Source: Myceligenerans pegani (lineage in GTDB: Bacteria > Actinomycetota > Actinomycetes > Actinomycetales > Cellulomonadaceae). From it: a stretch of 64,000 bases of DNA. A program made the position numbers and the translations under genes. Location: the NCBI RefSeq assembly GCF_014892515.1, contig NZ_JADBGR010000068.1:83353-147352 (forward strand). Direction: 5' to 3'. Of this stretch, positions 16,794 to 26,578 are shown in pieces (the first letter of the stretch is position 1; each line of letters begins with the position of its first letter). The notes below the pieces were generated by a model. That model did no database searches. It was given only the letters and a program-made list of their open reading frames with translations, and was not told where the DNA came from.

Positions 16794-17086
16794 CTCGAAC
16801 GGCCGGCATCCACGGCCCCCACGATGCTAGGCGCCACGTCTCCGCGGCAGAACCCCGCGGCGGTGTCACGCTCGTCACCCGCCGCGCCGGTACGGCCGAG
16901 GCCGGGCAGATCGGCGCGGCCGGGCGAGCGGGACGTACGTAATTCACCCAATGGTGAGCCCCGCGCAGCATCCCTAGCCTTTCACTGACCGGCCAGTCAC
17001 CTTTCCACCGGTGGCTGCCCGGCGGTCGTGGCCGTACCGCGGTGCGGCCGGCACAGTCCGGGTCCATACCTGCGAGGGAGCAATCC
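16794..17086. promoter_or_regulatory. Divergent regulatory region upstream of the GH16 gene
   Basis: This stretch separates the TRIC-like gene (minus) from the GH16 gene (plus) and has no gene that I can support. It contains two palindromes: TCACC-caat-GGTGA at 16944-16957 and CCACCGGTGG at 17005-17014. Both resemble regulator sites; which regulator binds is unknown. The ribosome site GGGAG at 17076-17080 ends the region. Confidence 0.45.
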
Positions 17087-18337
17087 ATGCGCGCCAAACC
17101 CCGAACCCGCGCGGTCGTCACCGTCGTCACCGCGCTGTCCGCCGTCGCGCTCGCCACCACCGGCGCCGTGGCCGCCGTCAGCTCCGCCGGGAGCGCGATC
17201 GACGCCGACGGCGAGACCGGGCTCGCGGCCGCCCAGCTCGTCTGGTCCGACGAGTTCGACGGCGCCGCCGGGTCCGCCCCGGACCCCGCCAACTGGAACC
17301 ACGAGACCGGTGGCGGCGGCTGGGGCAACAACGAGCTCCAGGTCTACACGAACAGCCGCGCCAACTCGGCGCTGGACGGCAACGGCAATCTCGTCATCAC
17401 CGCCCGCCAGGAGGGCGGCGGCTACACCTCGGCCCGCATGACCACCAAGGACAAGGTGGAGCCGCGCTACGGCCGCGTCGAGGCGCGCATCCAGATCCCC
17501 CGCGGTCAGGGCATCTGGCCTGCCTTCTGGATGCTGGGCGCGCAGTTCCCCGACACGCCGTGGCCGAACTCGGGTGAGATCGACATCATGGAGAACGTCG
17601 GCTACGAGCCGCACATCGTCCACGGCACCCTCCACGGCCCCGGCTACTCCGGTGGGGGCGGCGTCGGCGGCGCCTACCAGCACCCGCAGGGCTGGTCCTT
17701 CGCCGACACGTTCCACACGTTCGCCATCGACTGGTCCCCCGACCGGATCTCCTGGTCCGTCGACGGCAACACGTACATGACGCGCACGCCCGCGGACGTG
17801 CCCGGGACCTGGGTCTACAACCAGCCCTTCTTCATGATCCTCAACGTGGCCGTCGGCGGGAACTGGCCCGGCTACCCGGACGGGACCACCCAGTTCCCGC
17901 AGCAGATGCGCGTCGACTACGTGCGCGTCTACGACACCGCGGACGGCGGCGGTGGCGGCGGGACCGGCACGGTGACCGCGAGCAACGGCATGTGCCTCGA
18001 CGTGGCGTGGGCCGACACCGCGAACGGCACACCCATCCAGCTCGCGCACTGCAACGGCAACGCCGCGCAGTCGTGGACGTTCGCCGCGGACGGCTCCGTG
18101 CGCGCGCTCGGCAAGTGCCTCGACGTGGCCGGCGGCGGCACCGCCCCGGGCACGCGGGTCCAGCTCTGGGACTGCAACGGCACCGGCGCGCAGCAGTGGG
18201 CCCGCGACGGCGGCGCCCTGCGCAACCCGCAGTCGAACCTGTGCCTGCAGCCCGTCGGCCGGGTGCAGAACGACGGCACGCACACGGAGATCGCCGGCTG
18301 CGACGGCAGCGCCGTCCAGTCCTGGACCACTCCCTGA
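17087..18337 (+). CDS. Secreted GH16 endo-beta-1,3-glucanase with ricin-type lectin domain
   Basis: This 416-residue exoenzyme starts with a signal peptide (to about residue 33). The GH16 domain (about 45-285) carries the catalytic motif GEIDIMENVG, with nucleophile E164 and acid/base E169. The aglycone side is typical of laminarinases (FWMLGAQFPDTPWPNSG). A Gly-rich linker (DGGGGGGTG) leads to a ricin B/CBM13 domain (about 292-416) with three QSW/QQW repeats. It hydrolyses beta-1,3-glucans of fungal or yeast walls or laminarin. It looks very like the known Cellulosimicrobium/Oerskovia glucanases. Start ATG 17087 with GGGAG upstream. Confidence 0.92.
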   Translation: MRAKPRTRAVVTVVTALSAVALATTGAVAAVSSAGSAIDADGETGLAAAQLVWSDEFDGAAGSAPDPANWNHETGGGGWGNNELQVYTNSRANSALDGNGNLVITARQEGGGYTSARMTTKDKVEPRYGRVEARIQIPRGQGIWPAFWMLGAQFPDTPWPNSGEIDIMENVGYEPHIVHGTLHGPGYSGGGGVGGAYQHPQGWSFADTFHTFAIDWSPDRISWSVDGNTYMTRTPADVPGTWVYNQPFFMILNVAVGGNWPGYPDGTTQFPQQMRVDYVRVYDTADGGGGGGTGTVTASNGMCLDVAWADTANGTPIQLAHCNGNAAQSWTFAADGSVRALGKCLDVAGGGTAPGTRVQLWDCNGTGAQQWARDGGALRNPQSNLCLQPVGRVQNDGTHTEIAGCDGSAVQSWTTP

Positions 18338-18391
18338 CCAGCCGCGCGTCTCTCACCCGGTCGGGTGCCCGGAAGGCCTACGATCGCGCAC

Positions 18392-19717
18392 GTGGACCTT
18401 GTGGACCGCGTCGCGCCAGCGACCAATGTGCTCCGGCCGCGCCCCGGGCGGCATCGCCCCGCCCGGGGCGCGGTCGCCGCCGCGCTCGCCGCCCTCCTCG
18501 CGTGCGCCGCGTGCACCGGGACGCCCGGTTCCACGACCCCGGAGGGCTCCGCGGCGACGGGCTCGCCCGGGGCGCCGGGAGCCTCCGCGCCTGGGCCGTC
18601 GTCGCCCGGCACGTACGAGCGCGGGACGCAGCGCCACGAGAAGCCGGCGCGGTTCACGATCGTCGCCGCGGGAGACGTCCTGCCGCACGGCCCGCTGAAC
18701 GACAGCGCGACGCGGGACGGCACCGTCGACTACACCCCGCTCCTGGCCGGGCTCGACCCGTGGGTGCGCCGGGCCGACCTGGCACTGTGCCATCTGGAGG
18801 CGCCGGTCGCTCCCCCGGGCACCACGCCGACGGGATACCCGGCCTTCGGAGCGCCGAAGCAGCTGATCAGGGACCTCGCGGAGCAGGGGTGGGACGGCTG
18901 CTCGACGGCGTCGAACCACTCGATGGACCGCGGCGTCGACGGCGTCGCCGCGACCCTGGCGGCCCTCGACAAGGCCGGCCTGGGCCACGCCGGTACCGCC
19001 CGTGAGCCGGAGGAGCGCACCCCGCAGCGCTACACGCTCGACCGCGCCGGGCGCTCGCTCACGGTCGCGCACCTGTCGGCCACGTACGGGCTCAACGGGT
19101 TCACGGTGCCGGAGGACCAGCCGTGGACGGTCGACCTGCTGGACGCGAAGCGCGTGATCCGCGAGGCGGCCGCGGCGCGCGCGGACGGCGCCGAACTCGT
19201 GGTCGTGAGCATGCACGCCGGCACGGAGTACGTCGCCGAGCCCACCGATGAGCAGAAGGCGTTCGCGCGCAAACTGGCGGCCTCGCGAAAGGTCGACCTG
19301 GTCATCGGGCACCACGCCCACATCCCCCAGCGCTTCGCACGGCTCGACGGCGGGCCCGGCGGCTCCGGGATGTGGGTGGCCTACGGCCTCGGGAACATGA
19401 TCTCCAACCAGAGCGCGGAGTGCTGCGACGCGCGCACCACGAACGGCGTCCTGCTGACGGCGACCGTGACCCAGCCGGCGCCGGGCGCGGCCGCGCGCGT
19501 CACCGACGTCACGTGGACGGCCACCACGGTCGACCGGGCGGCGGGCCACCGGCTGCGGGCGCTCGTCGACGCGATCGACGACCCGGGCGCGGGGACCCTC
19601 TCCGTGACCGAGCTCCGTCACCGCAGGGACGCGGTCCGCGATGCCGTCGGCGACGCCGCCCCGGAGCGCACCGCGCCGCCCACGCCGACGGGCGGGGAGC
19701 CCCGCGTCTCGCGCTGA
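18392..19717 (+). CDS. CapA-family lipoprotein (metallophosphatase fold)
   Basis: This protein of about 441 residues resembles CapA/PgsA proteins of poly-gamma-glutamate synthesis loci, although no other pgs genes are here. A hydrophobic segment ends in a lipobox (LLACAAC), followed by a Ser/Gly/Pro-rich spacer of about 40 residues. The phosphatase-like motifs are visible: VAAGDVLPHG, HLEAPVAPPG, TASNHSMDRG, VVSMHAGTEY and VIGHHAHIPQ. Its biochemical function in this family is not firmly known. The start is uncertain: GTG 18392 has GGAAGG 16 bp upstream; GTG 18365 and GTG 18401 are alternatives. Confidence 0.8.
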   Translation: MDLVDRVAPATNVLRPRPGRHRPARGAVAAALAALLACAACTGTPGSTTPEGSAATGSPGAPGASAPGPSSPGTYERGTQRHEKPARFTIVAAGDVLPHGPLNDSATRDGTVDYTPLLAGLDPWVRRADLALCHLEAPVAPPGTTPTGYPAFGAPKQLIRDLAEQGWDGCSTASNHSMDRGVDGVAATLAALDKAGLGHAGTAREPEERTPQRYTLDRAGRSLTVAHLSATYGLNGFTVPEDQPWTVDLLDAKRVIREAAAARADGAELVVVSMHAGTEYVAEPTDEQKAFARKLAASRKVDLVIGHHAHIPQRFARLDGGPGGSGMWVAYGLGNMISNQSAECCDARTTNGVLLTATVTQPAPGAAARVTDVTWTATTVDRAAGHRLRALVDAIDDPGAGTLSVTELRHRRDAVRDAVGDAAPERTAPPTPTGGEPRVSR

Positions 19718-19894
19718 CCCCTTTGCCGGGCATGGGCGACATTCCTTCGCATAAATCGCGTTAACATCTTTTATGTGGAATGAATGCCGCAAAGAGAGTG
19801 CGGCACAATTCCTTCGGCGTGCGTTTCCCCCGGGGCGTGTCAAACTCGCCTTTAAAAGCGAGATACGGATATCTGAAACCGGGGGTGGAAGATC
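19718..19894. promoter_or_regulatory. AT-rich leader with two hairpins before the PL8 lyase
   Basis: This 177-bp stretch is much richer in A and T than its surroundings. It contains a 7-bp hairpin (TGCCGCA-7 nt-TGCGGCA, 19785-19805), a 5-bp hairpin around TTTAAAA (19845-19862) and a direct repeat ATTCCTTCG at 19741 and 19808. GTTAAC occurs at 19769-19774, the core seen in some LacI-type sites. It probably holds the promoter and possibly a structured 5' leader. Confidence 0.5.
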
Positions 19895-22354
19895 ATGGAA
19901 AAGCGCACCGAAACTCCCTCGCGGACCGCGCTCCCGCAGCTCGCCAAGATCCCGCTGTCGCGCCGGGGCGCCCTCGTTCTCGGCACTGCCGCGTCACTGG
20001 TCGTCGCGCACCCCCCGCAGGGTGCCGTCGCGGCCGGGTCGGGCGGCCAGGGCCTGGCCGCCGCCGACCGGTTCGACGACCTGCGGGGACGATGGCTGAA
20101 CTTCCTCGTCGGCGGCGTGGGACTCGGTGTCGACTCCCCCGCCGTCGCCGACCGGAACCGCCGCCTGTCCGAGTACGCCGCGTGGGCCTACGACAACTCC
20201 GACCGCTTCCCGGACCCCGGCGACAGCATCTGGCCCGACCTGCCCCTGGGCGGCCCGGCGAACCTCACCACCACGTTCCGCCGGGTCCTCAAGATCGCCA
20301 CCGCCTGGGCGACCCCCGGCACCGGTCAGCACGAGGACGACGCCGTCCGGCGGACGCTGCTCAGGTGGTACCGCTACCTGACGGAGCACTGGTACCACGC
20401 CGGTGCCGAACCGGCCGGGAACTGGTGGTTCTGGGAGATCGGCATCCCTCGTGTGCTCGGCGACCTCACGCTGATCCTCCAGGACCGCCTCCGGCAGCAG
20501 GACCTCGACCGGACGCTGGCCGCCATCCGCTCCTTCACCCCCGACCCGAACCGGATCGAGGCGAGCGGCGGCCCGGCCACGGGCGCGAACCGCGCCGACA
20601 AGGTGCTCAGCTGCCTGCTGCGCGGCATCGCCGGCCAGTCGGCCGACGACATGGCCCTCGCCCGCGACGCCCTCCTGGACACCCCCGGTGGCGGGGAGCA
20701 CAGCCTGCTCTCCTACGCCACGTCCGGGGACGGCTTCTACGCCGACGGCTCCTACATCCACCACCTCGCCCTCCCGTACGCGGGCACCTACGGCAAGGCC
20801 GCGCTGGCCGCCGTCGCGCCGGCCGTGATGCTCCTGAACGGCACGCGGTGGAGCATCTCGGCCCGGTCCATGCGGCCGGTCCTGGAGAGCCCGCTGCTGA
20901 CGTTCGCGCCGTTCATCTGGAACGGTCGCATGATGGAGACCGTGCGCGGCCGCGCCGTGGCCCGCGAGCACGAACGCGACTACCGGGACGCCTGGGGCAC
21001 GGCGGAGGCCGTCATGCTGCTCGCCGAACACGTGGACGAGCCCTACCGGACCCGCTACCGGGAGCTCGCGAAGGGCTGGCTCGCGCGCTGCGCCGAGGAG
21101 TACAAGCCCACCACCGTGTCCGACCTGCGGCGTGCGGAGGAGCTCCTGGCCGACGACACCGTCGCGGCCGCGCCGGAACGTCCCGGGCACGTGCAGTTCG
21201 GCGTCCAGGAGCGGATGGTGCACCGCGGCCCGGGCTGGGCGTTCACCGTGGCGACGTCGTCGGACCGCATCGGCCGGTACGGCTGGGGCAACGGCGAGAA
21301 CCGGTACGGCTGGCACCAGGGCGACGGCGCGTCGTACCTGTACCTCGACAACGACCAGGGGCAGTTCGCGGACGACTACTGGCCCACCGTCGACCCGTAC
21401 CGGCTGCCCGGCACCACCGCCTCGCTCGCCGAGCGCGCGCCCGGCCCGGACTCCGGCACGCCCGTCCCGCCGGCGCCGAACCGCTGGGGCGGCGGCGTCG
21501 CCCTGTCGCGCCGCTGGGGCACCACCGGCATGGATCTGGTCAACGAGCTCGGCGACGTGCGCGGCAAGAAGTCGTGGTTCCTGCTCGACGACTCCGTCGT
21601 GGCGGTCGGCTCCGGCATCGTCGTCACGGGCCCCGGCGCCGAGACCACCGTCGAGAACCGGTCGTTCCCCGCGGGTGCCACGCCCGGTTTCGTCGTGGAC
21701 GGGAGACCCGTCGGCTTCGGCGACCGCCGGAACCTGAACGCTCCCCGGTGGGCGCACCTGGACGGCGTCGCGGGCTACGTCTTCCTCGGCACCTACGCGG
21801 CGCGGGCCTCGGTCGCGGAGCGCACCGGCTCGTGGCACGACATCAACTCCGGCGGCGACACCGCCGGCTCCCGCACGCCCCGCACCCGCACCTACGCCAC
21901 GCTGTCGCTGACGCATCCGAGCGGCACCGGCGGGGACACCTACGGGTACCTGATCCTGCCGGGGGCCTCGGCGTCGCACACCCGCGCACACGCGGAGAGC
22001 GGCGCCACGCAGGTGCTCCGCAAGGACCCGCGCGCCCACGTGGTCCGTGCCAGCCGCGGCCGTCGCTGGTACCTCTTCGCCCACCTGTTCGAGGGGGTCG
22101 ACGACGGCCTGGTGCGCGCCGACGGCCCCTGCGCGGTCGTCGCCACGGGGACCGACGACGTCGCCCGTATCGCCGTGTCCGACCCGACGAAGTCGGACGC
22201 CCGCCTCTCGATCCGGCTCGTGCTCGGCGGCTGGTACCCCGCACTCGCCCGGGCCGACAGCAGGCTCACGGTCCGCGCCGGTCAGATCGTCGAGATCGAG
22301 GCGAACCTCCGCGGCGCCCGCGGGGCGTCCGCCGAGGCCGTGCTGACGACCTGA
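19895..22354 (+). CDS. Secreted polysaccharide lyase family 8 (hyaluronate/chondroitin/xanthan lyase type)
   Basis: This 819-residue lyase has a signal peptide with a twin-arginine-like SRRGALVLG (about residues 22-30), so export by Tat is possible. The alpha-toroid domain (about 60-400) carries the PL8 active site: N232 in GANRADK, H290 and Y299 in [17 protein letters not shown] (H and Y nine residues apart as in streptococcal hyaluronate lyase) and the arginines in [20 protein letters not shown] is the aromatic patch. Beta-sandwich domains follow. It cleaves uronic-acid-containing polysaccharide by beta-elimination; hyaluronan, chondroitin and xanthan cannot be told apart by eye. ATG 19895 follows GGGGGTGGAAG. 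Confidence 0.9.
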   Translation: MEKRTETPSRTALPQLAKIPLSRRGALVLGTAASLVVAHPPQGAVAAGSGGQGLAAADRFDDLRGRWLNFLVGGVGLGVDSPAVADRNRRLSEYAAWAYDNSDRFPDPGDSIWPDLPLGGPANLTTTFRRVLKIATAWATPGTGQHEDDAVRRTLLRWYRYLTEHWYHAGAEPAGNWWFWEIGIPRVLGDLTLILQDRLRQQDLDRTLAAIRSFTPDPNRIEASGGPATGANRADKVLSCLLRGIAGQSADDMALARDALLDTPGGGEHSLLSYATSGDGFYADGSYIHHLALPYAGTYGKAALAAVAPAVMLLNGTRWSISARSMRPVLESPLLTFAPFIWNGRMMETVRGRAVAREHERDYRDAWGTAEAVMLLAEHVDEPYRTRYRELAKGWLARCAEEYKPTTVSDLRRAEELLADDTVAAAPERPGHVQFGVQERMVHRGPGWAFTVATSSDRIGRYGWGNGENRYGWHQGDGASYLYLDNDQGQFADDYWPTVDPYRLPGTTASLAERAPGPDSGTPVPPAPNRWGGGVALSRRWGTTGMDLVNELGDVRGKKSWFLLDDSVVAVGSGIVVTGPGAETTVENRSFPAGATPGFVVDGRPVGFGDRRNLNAPRWAHLDGVAGYVFLGTYAARASVAERTGSWHDINSGGDTAGSRTPRTRTYATLSLTHPSGTGGDTYGYLILPGASASHTRAHAESGATQVLRKDPRAHVVRASRGRRWYLFAHLFEGVDDGLVRADGPCAVVATGTDDVARIAVSDPTKSDARLSIRLVLGGWYPALARADSRLTVRAGQIVEIEANLRGARGASAEAVLTT

Positions 22355-22379
22355 GCCCGGCGCCTTGTACGGTGCACCC

Positions 22380-23315
22380 ATGCGACTGGCCGTGCTCGAC
22401 ATCGGATCCAACACCGGGCATCTCCTCGTGGTCGACGCCCACGGCGGGGCCGCCCCGCTGCCGGCGTCCTCGTACAAGGAGCCTCTGCGACTCGCGGAGC
22501 ATCTCGACGAGGCGGGCGCCGTCACGCCGTCGGGCATCGACGCGCTGGCCGCGTTCACCGCGGAGTCGATGCGCATCGCCGAGGACCGCGGCTGCGCGGA
22601 CCTGCTGGCGTTCGCGACGTCGGCGGTGCGCGACGCCGTGAACGCCGACGAGGTGCTCGACACCGTCGCCGAGCGCACCGGCACGCGGATCGAGGTGCTG
22701 CGGGGCGAGGACGAGGCGCGGCTGACGTTCCTCGCCGCACGCCGCTGGTTCGGCTGGTCGGCCGGGCGGCTGGCCGTGTTCGACATCGGCGGCGGGTCGC
22801 TCGAGATCGCCGCCGGCAAGGACGAGCTGCCCGACGTGGCCTGGTCGCTCCCCCTCGGCGCGGCCCGCCTGGCCCGCTCCCTGGAGGAGGCGAGCGGCGA
22901 GGGGGAACTGCGGGAGCTGCGCCGCAGGATCCGCGTCGACATCGCGCACGACGCCGGCAACCTGCTGCGCCAGGGTCATCCGGACCGGTCCGTGGCGACC
23001 TCCAAGACGTTCCGCTCCCTGGCGCGCATCTGCGGCGCGGCGCCCGCGGCGGAGGGGCCGCTCGCCCGCCGGGTCCTCCCGCTGGACGGTCTGCGCGAGT
23101 GGATCCCGAAGCTGGTCGGGATGACGCACAAGCAACTCGGCACGCTGCCGGGGGTGTCTCCCCGCCGCGCCCACCAGATCGTGCCGGGCGCGCTCGTCGC
23201 GGAGGCGTGCATGGACATCTTCGACCTGTCCGAGCTGGAGATCTGCCCGTGGGCGCTGCGCGAGGGCGTCATCCTCCAGCGGCTGGACACGATGCCCCAC
23301 CTCGGCGCCGGGTGA
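22380..23315 (+). CDS. Ppx/GppA family exopolyphosphatase
   Basis: This 311-residue enzyme belongs to the actin-like ATPase superfamily. Phosphate-binding loop 1 is [15 protein letters not shown] and loop 2 is [25 protein letters not shown] and [13 protein letters not shown] are typical. It would remove terminal phosphate from polyphosphate (or from pppGpp) in the cytoplasm. The length matches short actinobacterial Ppx1-like proteins. ATG 22380 gives [12 protein letters not shown], the usual family start. Its stop lies 10 bp from the stop of the convergent MarR gene. Confidence 0.9.
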   Translation: MRLAVLDIGSNTGHLLVVDAHGGAAPLPASSYKEPLRLAEHLDEAGAVTPSGIDALAAFTAESMRIAEDRGCADLLAFATSAVRDAVNADEVLDTVAERTGTRIEVLRGEDEARLTFLAARRWFGWSAGRLAVFDIGGGSLEIAAGKDELPDVAWSLPLGAARLARSLEEASGEGELRELRRRIRVDIAHDAGNLLRQGHPDRSVATSKTFRSLARICGAAPAAEGPLARRVLPLDGLREWIPKLVGMTHKQLGTLPGVSPRRAHQIVPGALVAEACMDIFDLSELEICPWALREGVILQRLDTMPHLGAG

Positions 23316-23325
23316 TCCGCGAGCC

Positions 23326-23778
23326 CTACCGGGCGAGCCGGCGGGCCTGCGCGTGCAGGCGCTCGGTCATCGCGGTGATCCAGCCGACGACGGCGGCACG
23401 CTGGTGCTCGTCGAACGCGTCGACCAGGGACGACGACGCGCGCTCCAGGGTCGCGACCGCGTCGGCGAGAACGGGGTCGCCCGGCGCTCCGGCGACCGAG
23501 ATCAGCACGCGGCGCCCGTCCGTCGGGCACGGCTCCCGGCGCACGTGGCCGCCTTCGACCAGCCGATTCACCAGCCCCGTGACCGCCCCGGCGGTGAGCC
23601 CGGTCTGCCGGGCGAGCTCGCTCGCGGCCAGCGGGCCGCACCGTTCGATCACGCTCAGGGCCCTGTGGTCACCCGCGGACAGGCCACGCCGGACGCCGAT
23701 CGCCTCGTGGAACAGCACGAAGGCGTCGGCCAGGTCGGACGCGAGGCGGGCGGGATCTGCCTGGTTCACGCCCTTCAC
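23326..23778 (-). CDS. MarR-family transcriptional regulator
   Basis: This 150-residue protein has a winged helix-turn-helix: ERCGPLAASELARQTGLTAGAVTGLVNRLVEGGHVRREPCPTDGRRVLISV, with the DGRR wing typical of MarR. Dimerisation helices lie at both ends. It probably represses a nearby or its own gene and is released by a small ligand. It is the last gene of a minus-strand cluster after two DUF202 genes (38-bp gap). Start GTG 23778 is chosen; GTG 23769 with GAAGGG close by is an alternative. Confidence 0.85.
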   Translation of the reverse strand: MKGVNQADPARLASDLADAFVLFHEAIGVRRGLSAGDHRALSVIERCGPLAASELARQTGLTAGAVTGLVNRLVEGGHVRREPCPTDGRRVLISVAGAPGDPVLADAVATLERASSSLVDAFDEHQRAAVVGWITAMTERLHAQARRLAR

Positions 23779-23816
23779 CCTACGGGCGACGGCGGCCCGG
23801 GCGGGGCCGGTACTAC

Positions 23817-24167
23817 CTACTGGCGCAAAGCCGTCACCACGATGAAGGCGGTCGACGTCACGCCGATGAGCAGGCACATCAGCGCCAGGAGGCCGAGCAT
23901 CGCGGCGCCCGGCATCACCGGCTCCGACGGCTGCGAGCCCGCGGCGCGCAGCCGGGCGTCGAGCCTGCGGAAGCGGAGCGTGCCGATCCGCAGCAGGACC
24001 AGTCCGCCCACGAGCGCCACCAGGGGCAGCAGCAGGCCGAACACCGGATGGCTCTGGCCCAGGTAGCGCGCCGCGATGACGGTCCCGGCCGTGACCGCCA
24101 GGACGGTGCGCCGCCAGGACAGCTCCGCGCGCTCGGGCTGGAGTCCGGCGTCCCACGGCCCGCTCAT
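23817..24167 (-). CDS. DUF202 domain membrane protein
   Basis: This 116-residue protein has the DUF202 start LQPERAELSWRRTVLAVTAGTVIAARYL and three membrane helices. The function of the domain is unknown. Its ATG overlaps the stop of the preceding DUF202 gene (ATGA). The pair and the two-component genes upstream form one tightly packed operon. Confidence 0.8.
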   Translation of the reverse strand: MSGPWDAGLQPERAELSWRRTVLAVTAGTVIAARYLGQSHPVFGLLLPLVALVGGLVLLRIGTLRFRRLDARLRAAGSQPSEPVMPGAAMLGLLALMCLLIGVTSTAFIVVTALRQ

Positions 24168-24538
24168 GACGCGGGCCCGACGATCAGCGCGGCGCCGATC
24201 AGCACGGCCACGACGAACAGGCCGATCGCGGCCGGCAGCGCGGTGAACGGCGACGGCAGGGGGCGCTGGTGGCGCAGCGCCTGCTCGGTGCGCATCCAGC
24301 CGAACCACGCCTCCCAGACCAGGGCGATCCCCGTGGCGACGAGGATCAGGGACGCGATCAGGCGCAGTGTCGGATCCAGCGGCGTGGCCAGCGCCTCGAG
24401 CGCCACCGCGCCGGCGATGAACGCCAGCGCCGTGCGGATCCACGCGAGGAAGGTGCGCTCGTTGGCCAGCGAGAACCGCACGTCGGGCTCGTCGCCGTAG
24501 CGGTAGATGCGCCGGGGCAGGCGGCGGTCGGGCTTCAC
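24164..24538 (-). CDS. YidH-like DUF202 membrane protein
   Basis: This 124-residue protein shows the family signature DVRFSLANERTFLAWIRTALAFIAGAVALEAL and three membrane helices. Members of this family are small inner-membrane proteins of unknown role. The GTG start overlaps the response regulator stop by four bases (GTGA), so its expression is coupled to the two-component system. Two different DUF202 proteins in a row is a common arrangement. Confidence 0.85.
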   Translation of the reverse strand: MKPDRRLPRRIYRYGDEPDVRFSLANERTFLAWIRTALAFIAGAVALEALATPLDPTLRLIASLILVATGIALVWEAWFGWMRTEQALRHQRPLPSPFTALPAAIGLFVVAVLIGAALIVGPAS

Positions 24539-25212
24539 GGGACGTCCTTTCCGCCCGGGGTGACCAGCCCCGTCTCGTAGGCGAGCACGATCAGTGCCGC
24601 GCGGTCCCGGGCGTCGAGCTTGGCCAGCAGGCGCGACACGTACGTGCGCGCGGTGGCGGGTGACAGGTACAGCTCGCGGGCGATCTCGTCGTTCGTCAGT
24701 CCGCGCCCCACCTGCTCCAGCACCTCGCGCTCGCGCCGGGTCAGGCTCGCGACGCGCGCGGCCAGCCGCTCGTCCGCCGCGCCCGGCGAGTCGGCGACCG
24801 CGCGCATGACCGTGGCGGTCACGGCCGGTGACAACAGCGAGTCCCCGTCCGCCACGGTGCGGATCGCGGCCCGCAGCTCCGGCGGCGTCACGTCCTTGAG
24901 CAGGTAGCCCGACGCGCCCGCCCGGATCGCCGCGAACACGTGGTCGTCCTCGTCGAACGTCGTCAGCACGAGCACCCGCACGCCGTCCAGCTCCGGGTCG
25001 GCGACGATCTCGCGCGTGGCCGCGATGCCGTCGAGCTGCGGCATCCGCACGTCCATGAGCACGACGTCGGGCCGCAGCGACCGCACGAGCCGCAGGCCGG
25101 TGCGCCCGGCGGACGCCTCGCCCACCACCTCGATGTCGCCGTCGAGCTCCGCCAGCGGGCGCAGCCCGGCGCGCACGAGCTCCTGGTCGTCGACCAGCAC
25201 GATCCGGATCAT
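24535..25212 (-). CDS. NarL/LuxR-type response regulator
   Basis: This 225-residue regulator has a receiver domain (phospho-acceptor D54 in VLMDVRMP, acidic pair D8-D9, conserved lysine in YLLKDVTPPE) and a LuxR-type helix-turn-helix (LTRREREVLEQVGRGLTNDEIARELYLSPATARTYVSRLLAKL). It is the partner of the kinase whose stop overlaps its ATG. It probably controls its own operon and perhaps the divergent membrane protein and multicopper oxidase genes (inference). Confidence 0.92.
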   Translation of the reverse strand: MIRIVLVDDQELVRAGLRPLAELDGDIEVVGEASAGRTGLRLVRSLRPDVVLMDVRMPQLDGIAATREIVADPELDGVRVLVLTTFDEDDHVFAAIRAGASGYLLKDVTPPELRAAIRTVADGDSLLSPAVTATVMRAVADSPGAADERLAARVASLTRREREVLEQVGRGLTNDEIARELYLSPATARTYVSRLLAKLDARDRAALIVLAYETGLVTPGGKDVP

Positions 25213-26456
25213 GGGTCCAGTGTCGCCGGTAGCTCGGCCACGACGGCGAACCCGCCGGCCGGTGCGTCGCCCGCGCGGAGGGTGCCACCGAGCAGATGGG
25301 CGCGCTCGCGCATCCCCGAGATCCCGGAACCCTCCGACGCCGCGCCCGCGCCGGCGCCGTCGTCGGACACCTCGATCCTCAGCCGGCCGCCGGCCGGGCT
25401 GCCGTCGTCGCGCGGACCGCTCGACCCGCCCGCCGCGTCGAGACGGCCCGGCGCGCCCGGCTCCGCGACCGTCACGGCGACACGCGCCCGCCGCGCGCCC
25501 GAATGCCGCAGCACGTTCGTGAGCGCCTCGGTCACGATCCGGGAGGCCGCGGCGTCCACCGCGGCGTCGATCGATCCGGGCGGCACGTCCACGTCGACGA
25601 CGACGTCGAGCCCGGTGGAGCGCGCCGGGGCGACCAGGGCGTCGATCCCGGCCAGGCCGATCACGCCCGTCGTCGGCATCGTGTCGCCGCCGCGCAGCAC
25701 CTTCACCGTGGCGCGCAGTTCGTGCAGTGTGTCCGACGCCGCGGACCGCACGCGCTCCAGCGCGCCGCGTGCGGCGTCGTCGTCCCGCCCGACCGCCTCG
25801 GCGGCGACGTTCGCGTGCAGCGCGACGACGGACAGGTTGTGCCCGACGGCGTCGTGCAGGTCGCGTGCGATCCGCAGGCGCTCGGCCTGCATCCGCCGCT
25901 CGGCGGCGCGTGCCTCCTGCGCGGCCGTGAGCGCGCGGATCTGTGCGGCGCGTTCCCGGGCCTCCCGCCCGAGCCGGACGGCGACCCCGAGCGCGACGGC
26001 GGCGGCGACGAGGGCCACGTTCGTGAGGAAGTCGTACACCGTCAGGTAGGCACTCGGTTCGGAGCCCGTGACCCGGAAGTACGTCGCGACGGCCAGGAGG
26101 ACGACGCCGGCCGCGACCGCCCACCCCGTGCGGCGCAGCTCCGCCGCCGAGTACAGGGCGGCCACGGCGGGAAGCGCCATGCCGATCGGGACGAACCCGA
26201 GCGTGTAGTAGGCGAAGATCCCGAGCACGGTCAGCACCAGCATGAGGCGCGGGGCGCGCCGGCGCAGCAGCACGAGCGCCCCCAGCCCGGCCGCGAACGC
26301 GTAGGCGCCCGGCTCGGCGCTGCCCGCGTTCTCGGTGGCGGCCGCGATGACCACCGCGACGACGAGCGCCATCGCGAGCGCGAGCACGACGTCGGCCACC
26401 CATGCGCTGGGCCGCCCGCCACCGGCCGCGGCCTCGGCTGCGCTGTCTCCGGACAC
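25209..26456 (-). CDS. Sensor histidine kinase, NarL-partner (HisKA_3) type
   Basis: This 415-residue kinase has an N-terminal membrane domain with several helices (about 15-165) and no large extracellular loop, so it senses something in or near the membrane. The dimerisation/phospho-acceptor motif is RIARDLHDAVGHNLSVVALH, followed by an HATPase domain (VTEALTNVLRHSGA, EVSDDGAGAG, GSGISGMRERAHLLGG). Start GTG 26456 is chosen; upstream codons in frame look like shadow. It overlaps the regulator gene by four bases. Confidence 0.9.
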   Translation of the reverse strand: MSGDSAAEAAAGGGRPSAWVADVVLALAMALVVAVVIAAATENAGSAEPGAYAFAAGLGALVLLRRRAPRLMLVLTVLGIFAYYTLGFVPIGMALPAVAALYSAAELRRTGWAVAAGVVLLAVATYFRVTGSEPSAYLTVYDFLTNVALVAAAVALGVAVRLGREARERAAQIRALTAAQEARAAERRMQAERLRIARDLHDAVGHNLSVVALHANVAAEAVGRDDDAARGALERVRSAASDTLHELRATVKVLRGGDTMPTTGVIGLAGIDALVAPARSTGLDVVVDVDVPPGSIDAAVDAAASRIVTEALTNVLRHSGARRARVAVTVAEPGAPGRLDAAGGSSGPRDDGSPAGGRLRIEVSDDGAGAGAASEGSGISGMRERAHLLGGTLRAGDAPAGGFAVVAELPATLDP

Positions 26457-26481
26457 GCCCCCAGCGTAGGCGGAGGTGACC

Positions 26482-26497
26482 GTCGCCCGGGGGCGAC
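26482..26497. promoter_or_regulatory. Palindrome between divergent operons
   Basis: GTCGCCCGGGGGCGAC, two perfect 7-bp arms around GG, lies in the 122-bp gap between the kinase start (minus) and the small membrane protein start (plus). GTCGCCCGAC follows 8 bp later. It may be the site of the response regulator or of another factor that controls both directions. Confidence 0.4.
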
Positions 26498-26578
26498 AGC
26501 CGGCGTCGCCCGACGGCGGGGCCGGGAGACGCTTCGGGGCCGATGTGGCGGAGGCGGCCGGCGGGCGATCGTCGGGAC

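Noticed and set aside
18354-18367. CACCCG-gt-CGGGTG as terminator after the GH16 gene
   Set aside because: The stem is only 6 bp with a 2-nt loop, and it overlaps possible starts of the CapA gene; too weak to call.
19994-22960. 988-codon minus-strand frame opposite the PL8 lyase and Ppx genes
   Set aside because: It spans two real genes and their gap and shows no domain; an effect of composition.
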